This document shows, one piece after another, positions 5,597 to 12,158 of a stretch of 12,158 bases of DNA; within the stretch, counting starts at the first letter, position 1, and each line of letters begins with the position of its first letter. A model generated the notes under the pieces. The model had not been told where the DNA came from. It ran no database searches and saw only the letters and a program-made list of their open reading frames with translations. Source of the DNA: Nitrospirota bacterium (GTDB lineage: Bacteria; Nitrospirota; Nitrospiria; Nitrospirales; UBA8639); the NCBI GenBank assembly GCA_003235785.1, contig QJYE01000124.1, positions 1 through 12,158 on the forward strand. Reading direction: 5' to 3'. A program made the translations under genes and the position numbers.

Positions 5597-7003
5597 TTAG
5601 ACGTCCCAGGTTCGAATGTCCACAAAATGTCCTTCCACCGCTGCAGCGGTGGCCATCGCAGGAGACACCAAATGCGTACGCCCCCCCTTACCCTGACGCC
5701 CTTCGAAATTTCGATTACTGGTTGACGCACAACGCTCCCCTGGTGTCAACACATCGGCATTCATAGCCAGACACATACTGCACCCGGGCTCTCGCCATTC
5801 AAAACCCGCTTCACGAAAAATCCGATCCAGACCCTCTTCTTCAGCTTGCTGCTTGACCAAACCGGATCCAGGCACCACCATGGCCTTCACCGTATCTGCC
5901 ACATGTTTTCCACGCGCATATTTTGCCGCTACGCGTAAATCTTCAATCCGTGAGTTCGTGCAAGACCCGATAAACACTCGATCAACCTGAATGTCACAGA
6001 TCGGAATTCCCGCAGGGAGCCCCATATATTCTAAGGCTCGCTCCGTGGCGGCCCGTAGTTTGGCATCATCAATCGAAGCCGGATCAGGAATCTTCCCATT
6101 CACATCCGTCACCATTCCAGGGTTCGTTCCCCACGTCACTTGAGGTGGAATGTCTTCCCCGCGAAGCTCCACAACCTTATCAAAGCTGGCTCCAGAGTCT
6201 GTTCCTAATTTCAACCAATCCCGTTGTGCGCGCTCAAACAACTCACCCTGAGGACTCAAGGGACGACCCTTGAGATACGCCACCGTTGATTCGTCGGGGC
6301 TGACAAGCCCGGCGCGTGCGCCAGCTTCAATGGACATATTACAGAGGGTCATTCGGCCTTCCATAGAAAATGCCCGGATGACCGACCCTGTATATTCCAC
6401 AACATGGCCAATCCCTCCACCAATTCCAATCCGCCCAATGATTGCCAAAATCACATCTTTGGATGAACAATAATCGGGAAGATGGCCTTCCACTCGAATT
6501 TCCATGGTCTTCGGTCGCTTCTGCACCAAGCATTGCGTCGCCAAAACGTGCTCCACTTCCGACGTGCCCACCCCAAACGCCAAAGCTCCAAATGCACCAT
6601 GCGTCGACGTGTGAGAATCTCCACAGACAATCGTCATGCCAGGCAAAGTAAAGCCCTGTTCCGGACCAATGACATGGACAATGCCTTGTCGGACGTCATC
6701 CATACCGTAATAGGTGATACCGAACTCTGCACAATTATGTTCCAAGGTCGAAACTTGTAACGCGCTCATGGGGTCGGCAATTCCCTGCGCCCGGTTAGTC
6801 GTCGGAACATTATGATCGGGAACAGCCAAGGCAGCTTGTGGGCGACGAGGGGTGCGCCCAGCCAAACGAAGACCTTCGAAGGCTTGAGGTGACGTCACTT
6901 CATGCACTAAATGTCGATCGATATACAATAACGTGGTGCCATCAGGTTCTTCACGAACCACATGCTGATTCCAAATTTTTTCAAACAAGGTTTGACTTCC
7001 CAT
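5597..7003 (-). CDS. leuC: 3-isopropylmalate dehydratase large subunit
   Basis: LeuC is the aconitase-fold, iron-sulfur subunit of isopropylmalate isomerase (leucine synthesis, cytoplasm). The 468-residue length is typical. The three cluster cysteines are visible: Cys348 in FIGSCTNSRIEDLR, and Cys408 and Cys411 in PGCSMCLAMN. Other signatures are VPDHNVPTTNR (61-71), CGDSHTSTHGAFGALAFGVG (127-146) and TSNRNFEGRQGKGGRTHLVS (428-447). The ATG at 7003 has a purine-rich ribosome-binding site (GAGGAGAGGAAG) just upstream. It is the first gene of the leuCD pair and diverges from mreB across 416 bases. Confidence 0.97.
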   Translation of the reverse strand: MGSQTLFEKIWNQHVVREEPDGTTLLYIDRHLVHEVTSPQAFEGLRLAGRTPRRPQAALAVPDHNVPTTNRAQGIADPMSALQVSTLEHNCAEFGITYYGMDDVRQGIVHVIGPEQGFTLPGMTIVCGDSHTSTHGAFGALAFGVGTSEVEHVLATQCLVQKRPKTMEIRVEGHLPDYCSSKDVILAIIGRIGIGGGIGHVVEYTGSVIRAFSMEGRMTLCNMSIEAGARAGLVSPDESTVAYLKGRPLSPQGELFERAQRDWLKLGTDSGASFDKVVELRGEDIPPQVTWGTNPGMVTDVNGKIPDPASIDDAKLRAATERALEYMGLPAGIPICDIQVDRVFIGSCTNSRIEDLRVAAKYARGKHVADTVKAMVVPGSGLVKQQAEEEGLDRIFREAGFEWREPGCSMCLAMNADVLTPGERCASTSNRNFEGRQGKGGRTHLVSPAMATAAAVEGHFVDIRTWDV

Positions 7004-7419
7004 ACAATTCTTCCTCTCCTCAAATTAGGTACACTTTTATGTATCGCCTTTATCTTCCAACTCGCAAGTACTCCTACCCTATTCTTGTGATGTTCTTTGG
7101 GCCTCTATCCCATCTTTGTGGTCTCTTAAGACTTCTGATATACTTTCCCTCAACGCTTCGCGAACATCCACAACATTGTTTCTCTTGGCACGCAAGAGCC
7201 GCAAGGCGGATTTGATCGACGACTCGTCTCATCCACCCTCCAAACCATTTCCACGGTTTTCTGGCCAGGTGTGAAACATACGACCGAGCGTCGGCAAGAC
7301 CCAAACGGTCTCAAGCGATTCCAATAAAGATCCCTTAACGACACTATCAGCAAAACGGCAGCTACTTTTGATCGTCACACCTATCAATTCAGGCAGGGAT
7401 TCCTCAACGGCATTTCACC
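7004..7419. other. Divergent intergenic region leuC / mreB
   Basis: These 416 bases must hold the promoters for both leuCD (leftward) and the mre operon (rightward). They contain a candidate rightward promoter at 7116-7144 and a 6-bp inverted repeat, CTCTTG (7182-7187) and CAAGAG (7193-7198), with a 5-nt spacer that could be a small hairpin or operator. For leuC, minus-strand TTGCGA about 18 bases before a poor TACATA is the best I can see and is not convincing. Open frames crossing this region have no recognisable protein family. Confidence 0.5.
7116..7144 (+). promoter_or_regulatory. Candidate sigma-70-type promoter for the mre operon
   Basis: TTGTGG (7116-7121), a 17-base spacer and TATACT (7139-7144) give a good -10 and a half-matching -35. 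It would leave a leader of about 270 nt before mreB, which is long, so a second promoter nearer the gene is possible. Confidence 0.35.
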
Positions 7420-8457
7420 ATGTTTAATTTTCTCAGTCGTTATCTTTCCCATGATATCGCCATCGACCTGGGCACCGCGTCCACCCTAATTTATATCAAA
7501 GGGCAGGGCATTGTCCTCAACGAACCCTCGGTGGTGACCATTGAAGCCCATTCTAAAAAAATTCTCGCTGTGGGGGAAGAGGCTAAGAAAATGGTCGGGC
7601 GAACCCCCGGGAACCTGGCCTGCATTCGACCCATGCGCGAGGGGGTGATTGCCGATTTTGACATGGCCGAACAGATGCTTCGATACTTTATCCAAAAAGT
7701 TCATCCACGAGGAACACTGCTCCGGCCCCGCATCATTATCGGCGTTCCTTCACGAATTACCCAAGTCGAACAACGCGCAGTCAAAGAATCCGCTGAACTA
7801 GCCGGGGCTCGGGAAGTCTACCTTATAGAAGAACCTGTCGCGGCCGCCATCGGTGCCGGACTTCCCATCACCGAACCTTTTGGAAACATGGTTGTGGACA
7901 TCGGCGGCGGCACGACCGATGTCGCGGTGATTTCCCTAGGCGGTATCGTCTACAGTGAATCTGTTCGCATTGCCGGCGATCAAATCGATGGGGCCATCAT
8001 GAACCATCTGAAACGAGAATATAGCCTGCTCATCGGGGAACATATGGCAGAACGGATCAAAATGGAAATCGGGTCAGCCTTTCCCCTTCACGAGAAAAAG
8101 CAAATGGCGGTGAAAGGACGGGATATCGTGTCTGGTATTCCACGAACCATCTTCATTGATGACACAGAAATTCGCGAAGCCTTGCACGACTGCATTAGCA
8201 CCATCGTCGGTGCCGTACGACTGGCACTGGAACATACCCCTCCGGAATTGGCCGGAGACATCATCGACCGGGGAATTGTTCTCACCGGCGGCGGATCCAT
8301 GCTTCAGGGCCTGGATGATCGACTGCGAGAAGAAACCGGTTTGCCAATTGTCACGGTCGACGACCCATTAACCTCAGTGGTAATGGGGGTTGGAAAAACA
8401 CTGGAAGAGTTAAGCTTGCTTCGGAAAGTCTCGACCTATTCTAGCTTGACCCACTAG
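7420..8457 (+). CDS. mreB: Rod shape-determining actin homologue MreB
   Basis: MreB is the cytoplasmic, membrane-associated actin homologue that guides side-wall peptidoglycan synthesis in rod-shaped cells. The 345-residue length is typical. ATPase signatures are in order: phosphate 1 DLGTASTLIY (16-25), phosphate 2 DIGGGTTDVAVISLGG (160-175) and the adenosine motif GIVLTGGGSML (285-295). The N-terminal MFNFLSRYLS is a likely amphipathic membrane-binding helix. No Shine-Dalgarno lies within 20 bases of the ATG, but the N-terminus aligns well with the family, so the start is kept. It opens a rightward operon with mreC, mreD, PBP2 and rodA. Confidence 0.96.
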   Translation: MFNFLSRYLSHDIAIDLGTASTLIYIKGQGIVLNEPSVVTIEAHSKKILAVGEEAKKMVGRTPGNLACIRPMREGVIADFDMAEQMLRYFIQKVHPRGTLLRPRIIIGVPSRITQVEQRAVKESAELAGAREVYLIEEPVAAAIGAGLPITEPFGNMVVDIGGGTTDVAVISLGGIVYSESVRIAGDQIDGAIMNHLKREYSLLIGEHMAERIKMEIGSAFPLHEKKQMAVKGRDIVSGIPRTIFIDDTEIREALHDCISTIVGAVRLALEHTPPELAGDIIDRGIVLTGGGSMLQGLDDRLREETGLPIVTVDDPLTSVVMGVGKTLEELSLLRKVSTYSSLTH

Positions 8458-8472
8458 ACCCGGCCCTTCTTC

Positions 8473-9381
8473 ATGCCTCGACCCGAACATACTTCATTCC
8501 CCATCTCCACCGGCTTCCGCCGCCTCCTTGCCGGGGGTCTTATCCTCTTTCTTCTTCTCTTGCTATTCTTGCCACGACAAGCACAGGAATGGCTGGGTCA
8601 GATGGGAGAGCCAATGGCCTTGATTCTGGAAGGGCCCCTCCACGGAGTGGCAGCCCTCCAGGATTCGGTCTCGGAGACGTGGAACCACTATATTGCGCTC
8701 CAACATGTGTGGGAAGACAATCAACGACTGAAACAAAAGATTCAGCAATTACAGGGAGAACAGAACCTCCTCAGGGAACAAGCCATTCTTGCCAGAGAAT
8801 TCGAAAAACTTTCGAAATATCAAGCCACCGCTCCCATGACCACACTGCCCGCTCGTATCATCGGACGGAACGTCTCCAATTGGTATCGGGCCATCGTCAT
8901 TGACAAAGGCACACGCGACGGGATCCAAGCAGAAATGGGAGTCATCACACATGCAGGTGTGGTCGGACGTGTGGTCCGGGTGAACGCCATCACCTCAATT
9001 GTCCTCCTTCTCTCAGACCCCAATGTCGCCATTACGGGTATGATTCAAACCAGTCGAGATGAAGGCATTATTCAGGGAACGCCACAGGGAACCCTGCAAA
9101 TGAAATATCTTCCTCCACTCTCTCCCGTCCAAGTCGGTGATGCCGTCGTGACATCCGGACTCACGGATGATTTTCCGCGAGGACTACATATTGGTCACAT
9201 TCAACAAATCACCAAGGCGGCCACAGACTTGTTTCAATCTGGAGAAATCACCCCAATTGTTGACTTTTCAAAGCTTGAAGGGGTCTTGGTGATTACCTCA
9301 TTCCAGCCCACGATCTCAGCCGAATCCCCGCCGTCCGAAGAATCGGAAGGCATGATTCCTGTTCTACAACACTTGCCATGA
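8473..9381 (+). CDS. mreC: Rod shape-determining protein MreC
   Basis: MreC is the bitopic inner-membrane scaffold that links MreB filaments to periplasmic PBP2 and activates it. The 302-residue product has one membrane segment at ~18-34, a coiled coil at ~78-113 (DNQRLKQKIQQLQGEQ) and a beta-rich periplasmic domain from ~125. Family motifs are ARIIGRNVSNWYRAIVIDKG (127-146), GVVGRVVRV (162-170) and VGDAVVTSGLTDDFPRGLHI (221-240). It begins 15 bases after the mreB stop, and its stop overlaps the mreD start by four bases (ATGA), so coupled translation is likely. No Shine-Dalgarno is seen. Confidence 0.95.
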   Translation: MPRPEHTSFPISTGFRRLLAGGLILFLLLLLFLPRQAQEWLGQMGEPMALILEGPLHGVAALQDSVSETWNHYIALQHVWEDNQRLKQKIQQLQGEQNLLREQAILAREFEKLSKYQATAPMTTLPARIIGRNVSNWYRAIVIDKGTRDGIQAEMGVITHAGVVGRVVRVNAITSIVLLLSDPNVAITGMIQTSRDEGIIQGTPQGTLQMKYLPPLSPVQVGDAVVTSGLTDDFPRGLHIGHIQQITKAATDLFQSGEITPIVDFSKLEGVLVITSFQPTISAESPPSEESEGMIPVLQHLP

Positions 9382-9887
9382 TCATCGCCTTACAAATTGC
9401 CTTGTGTCTTGGAACCGTGGTGGCTCAAGCCACTCTCAGCGCCATGCTCGCGATCAACGGCATCTATCCCGACCTATGCTTAGTTTTGGCTTGCCTCTTC
9501 GGATTTTTCACGAATGAATACAAAGGATTCTTGTTCGGACTCATGGTGGGACTCTTTCAAGATCTTTTAGCTCCAGGTGGTGTCGGAATCAATATGATCC
9601 TCAAGGGCCTGGCAGGAGGCTTAGCCGGCATGACCGCCCATACCATCTCAACCGTGACCACTTTAGCGGTCATCATTGTCACCTTGGCGCTTTCGTTAGG
9701 CTGTGGCCTGGCGTCTCTGATTATGGCCTATCCGGAGCTTGACGGACCAGAGGCGTTTCGGGCTATCTCTGGAATATTGGGGCCGCAGGGGCTGTATAAC
9801 AGCCTCCTCGCTGCTGGATTTTTTTGGTTCACACACACGCTTCGAGATTCATGGGGTATGGTACACTTTACTCAAGAACGCCGCTGA
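9378..9887 (+). CDS. mreD: Rod shape-determining membrane protein MreD
   Basis: MreD is a small polytopic inner-membrane partner of MreC in the elongasome. The 169-residue product is hydrophobic with about five membrane segments (~4-26, 31-48, 50-65, 85-115, 135-153). The family-like stretch FGLMVGLFQDLLAPGGVGIN (52-71) fits the conserved G-x-x-x-D region of MreD. It overlaps mreC by ATGA and is followed by a 52-base gap before the PBP2 gene. The assignment rests on both position and topology. Confidence 0.92.
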   Translation: MIIALQIALCLGTVVAQATLSAMLAINGIYPDLCLVLACLFGFFTNEYKGFLFGLMVGLFQDLLAPGGVGINMILKGLAGGLAGMTAHTISTVTTLAVIIVTLALSLGCGLASLIMAYPELDGPEAFRAISGILGPQGLYNSLLAAGFFWFTHTLRDSWGMVHFTQERR

Positions 9888-9939
9888 TTTCTCCGTTCCC
9901 CCAGAGACGTTACCAGTATATCCGACGCGACACACTTTC

Positions 9940-11766
9940 ATGTTTGATACCTCACGCCAAGCGAACGAATTGGCCGACATTCAGAGCCGCCTGGTTTTTT
10001 TGAAAGTCGGCTTATTGATGATTTTAGTCCTCTTGGGCTTACGACTCTGGCAACTCCAAATTCGAGATGGAGCCTATTATCAGGACTTGGCGAGAGACAA
10101 TCGGACGAGATCGATTGTGCTCGAACCGGCTCGAGGCCTCCTTTATGACCGGAATGGCGAACTCCTCGCAAACAATATCCCCAGCTTTCAACTCTATGTT
10201 TCACTGGAAGATGTCCAGGACCGTGACGCGCTTATGGCCCAATTACCCCATTACGTCGACCTGAATATGGACACGCTACCCGAAAAACTCTCCCTAAAAT
10301 ATCGGCGTGGGCGGGTTAAAATTAAAAGCGGACTCAGCCTCAAAGAAGCAGCATTAATCGAATCGCACCGGATAGAATTGCCCGGCGTCGCGATTCAACC
10401 CGAATACCAACGCCATTATCCACTCGGCAACTCTGCCTCCCATGTGATTGGGTATGTTGGTGAAATCTCTGAAGCCCAATTAAAAAATCCAGAATTCGTG
10501 GACCTCCAAGCTGGTCGCGTCATTGGTCAGCACGGTGTCGAACGAACATTGGATGCCCATTTATTGGGTGAAACCGGGCAAAAAGTGATTGAAGTCGACG
10601 CCTTCGGCTACCCCAAGCGATCCCTTTCCATCCAGCCTCCCGTGGCCGGTGACGATCTCTATTTAACCCTCGATATTCGTCTCCAGCGACTGGCTGAAGA
10701 TCTGCTCGGAGAAGAATCCGGAGCCATCGTGGCCCTGGACCCGTGGAATGGCGATGTCCTGGCTTTAGCTAGCCGGCCAGGGTTTAACCCCAATGATTTG
10801 TCTGGAGGCATCAGCCCTCAAGCCTGGCAACAATTACTCCAAGATGCCCGACACCCGCTGACCAATCGAGCGATTCAGGGCCAGTACCCTCCAGGATCCA
10901 CCTTTAAAATTGTGATGGCTGCGGCGCTCTTGGAGACCAAAACTATGACGGCGGAGGAATCCGTCACCTGCAACGGAACCTTTCCTTTTGGGAGACGGGT
11001 ATTTCGAGACTGGAAACGTGGGGGACATGGCGCGGTCAATTTAAACAAAGCGCTTGCCGAATCCTGCGATGTGTATTTTTATAAAGTCGGGAATCAAATG
11101 GGCATTGACCCCATTGCCTCCTATTCTCGACAATTTGGGTTAGGGGAAAAAACGGGGATAGCCCTGCCCTCAGAACGGACCGGCTTAGTGCCCTCCTCAG
11201 AATGGAAGCAAAAGAACAGGGGAGAGCGATGGTATCCCGGGGAAACGATTTCTATTTCCATTGGTCAAGGCTTTTTATCGGTGACACCGATTCAAATGGC
11301 CAAAGCCGTTTCCATCGTGGCAACCAATGGACATGTGGCGCAACCCCGGCTCCTCAAGGGGATCCGGCTCAGAAGGACAGGGAATCTTAAAGAGGAGCCG
11401 GCACCACCCACACACCAATTAACGATATCAGCCAACACCTTTTCCCACATCAAGGAAGGCTTAGCAGCGGTGGTCAACAGAGGCACGGCCAAACTCGCTC
11501 AATCCTCGATTGTGAGCATTGCTGGAAAAACCGGCACAGCACAAGTCATCGCCCTTAAAGATGATGATGACAAAACCGAAATCGCCAAAAAACATCGCGA
11601 TCATGCATGGTTTGTGGCATTCGCCCCCGTGGAACAACCTAAAATTGCGGTGGCGGTCATCGTCGAGCATATGGGGCATGGGGGATCGGCTGCCGCTCCC
11701 CTGGCCAAAGCGCTGATTGAGGCCTATATAAACTTTGAACCCCCACAAGACCTTAATGCATTCTAA
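9940..11766 (+). CDS. mrdA: Penicillin-binding protein 2 (elongasome transpeptidase)
   Basis: PBP2 is the class B, monofunctional transpeptidase that cross-links peptidoglycan during elongation, working with RodA. The 608-residue product has a cytoplasmic N-terminus and a membrane anchor at ~22-37. A pedestal domain follows (RGLLYDRNGELLANN 65-79; VIGQHGVERTLD 194-205), then the transpeptidase domain. Catalytic motifs are STFK (Ser320, Lys323), SCD (375-377) and KTGT (530-533). I chose ATG 9940 because the membrane anchor follows at the normal distance; an upstream in-frame extension to 9739 lies inside mreD and has no family sequence. No Shine-Dalgarno is visible. Confidence 0.95.
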   Translation: MFDTSRQANELADIQSRLVFLKVGLLMILVLLGLRLWQLQIRDGAYYQDLARDNRTRSIVLEPARGLLYDRNGELLANNIPSFQLYVSLEDVQDRDALMAQLPHYVDLNMDTLPEKLSLKYRRGRVKIKSGLSLKEAALIESHRIELPGVAIQPEYQRHYPLGNSASHVIGYVGEISEAQLKNPEFVDLQAGRVIGQHGVERTLDAHLLGETGQKVIEVDAFGYPKRSLSIQPPVAGDDLYLTLDIRLQRLAEDLLGEESGAIVALDPWNGDVLALASRPGFNPNDLSGGISPQAWQQLLQDARHPLTNRAIQGQYPPGSTFKIVMAAALLETKTMTAEESVTCNGTFPFGRRVFRDWKRGGHGAVNLNKALAESCDVYFYKVGNQMGIDPIASYSRQFGLGEKTGIALPSERTGLVPSSEWKQKNRGERWYPGETISISIGQGFLSVTPIQMAKAVSIVATNGHVAQPRLLKGIRLRRTGNLKEEPAPPTHQLTISANTFSHIKEGLAAVVNRGTAKLAQSSIVSIAGKTGTAQVIALKDDDDKTEIAKKHRDHAWFVAFAPVEQPKIAVAVIVEHMGHGGSAAAPLAKALIEAYINFEPPQDLNAF

Positions 11767-11808
11767 GCACCATTACTCCGACCATCTGCACCACACGCGA
11801 TAGCCAAC

Positions 11809-12158
11809 ATGTCATTCATGAACAACAATGTGAACCGCCGTGGGCCAGACGCCTTTGATTGGTGTTTTTTAAGCATCATTGCGGCCATTATCTCCATTGG
11901 AATTCTTTCCATCTATAGTGTGACCAATGCCGGACCCGCCACGAAATTCCCCATCTATCTCAAACAAGTCACCTGGATGGTGGTCGGAACCTTGGCTTTC
12001 CTCGTCGCAGCAGGCATCGACTACCACAAATTCGCAAGATTTTCCTACCTGCTCTATGGAGCCGGACTCATCTTGCTCATTATTGTCGTCATTAGTGGGA
12101 AAACAAGTCGAGGCTCCCAGCGCTGGATTCCAATTGGCTCCTTTATGGTTCAACCCTC
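11809..12158 (+). CDS. rodA: RodA peptidoglycan glycosyltransferase, N-terminal part (cut by window end)
   Basis: RodA is the SEDS-family membrane glycosyltransferase that polymerises lipid II in the elongasome with PBP2. About 116 residues are present before the window ends. They show membrane segments at ~18-41, 51-68 and 80-96, and the SEDS motif SRGSQRWIPIGSF (~99-111, GSQRWI with the following Pro). The gene begins 42 bases after the PBP2 stop. ATG 11809 or ATG 11818 (three codons later) could be the start; neither has a Shine-Dalgarno. Gene order mreBCD-PBP2-RodA supports the call. Confidence 0.93.
   Translation, partial: MSFMNNNVNRRGPDAFDWCFLSIIAAIISIGILSIYSVTNAGPATKFPIYLKQVTWMVVGTLAFLVAAGIDYHKFARFSYLLYGAGLILLIIVVISGKTSRGSQRWIPIGSFMVQP

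Noticed and set aside
5530..5730. N-terminal extension of leuD (67 extra residues)
   Set aside because: It overlaps the end of leuC and has no LeuD-like sequence. ATG 5529 has a GGAG site and gives the normal family length.
6838..7304. Open frames crossing the leuC/mreB intergenic region on both strands
   Set aside because: They have no ribosome-binding site, motif or plausible composition. One overlaps leuC and the others cover likely promoter sequence.
9739..9939. N-terminal extension of the PBP2 gene
   Set aside because: It lies almost wholly inside mreD in another frame. The family-like cytoplasmic tail and membrane anchor begin at ATG 9940.
1..12158. CRISPR array, tRNA, rRNA, insertion sequence or phage gene
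   Set aside because: I saw no regularly spaced repeats, no tRNA-like cloverleaf, and no transposase or phage protein motifs. The only tandem repeats are inside the FN3-protein gene.

Overview
The window looks like a chromosomal segment of a free-living Gram-negative bacterium with roughly balanced base composition. It carries a rod-shape (mre/PBP2/RodA) cluster, a leuCD pair, and a secreted protein under a cyclic di-GMP riboswitch. The gene content and protein style remind me of Nitrospirota (Nitrospira-like, possibly a lower-GC lineage). That placement is inference from general resemblance, because there is no rRNA or other phylogenetic marker here.

Left part (minus strand, 1-2390). A 430-residue secreted protein has an FN3 domain, a Thr/Pro linker, a malectin/CBM35-like beta domain and a very basic 11-residue-repeat helix. 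It is preceded by a well-formed c-di-GMP-I (GEMM-I) riboswitch at 1384-1470 and a strong Shine-Dalgarno. Upstream of that, 1743-2261 holds the decayed remains of a secreted GlcG/HbpS-type (DUF336) heme-binding protein. It is readable end to end only by stepping across several frames and one nonsense codon.

Middle part (minus strand, 2391-7003). A tight four-gene operon (4665 to 2391) encodes two related DUF1538 membrane proteins, a divergent P-II-like protein and a two-CBS-domain protein. It reads as a two-subunit membrane transporter or channel with two nucleotide-sensing regulators; the function is not established. Upstream of it lie leuC and leuD, the two subunits of isopropylmalate isomerase in leucine synthesis.

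Right part (plus strand, 7420 to the end). mreB, mreC, mreD, the class B transpeptidase PBP2 (mrdA) and the start of rodA (cut by the window edge) form a classical elongasome operon. It is divergent from leuC across a 416-bp intergenic region. None of its five genes has a recognisable Shine-Dalgarno, whereas most minus-strand genes have one.

The two observations most worth follow-up are the c-di-GMP riboswitch driving a sticky-looking secreted protein, and the DUF1538/P-II-like/CBS operon as a poorly characterised nucleotide-regulated membrane system.
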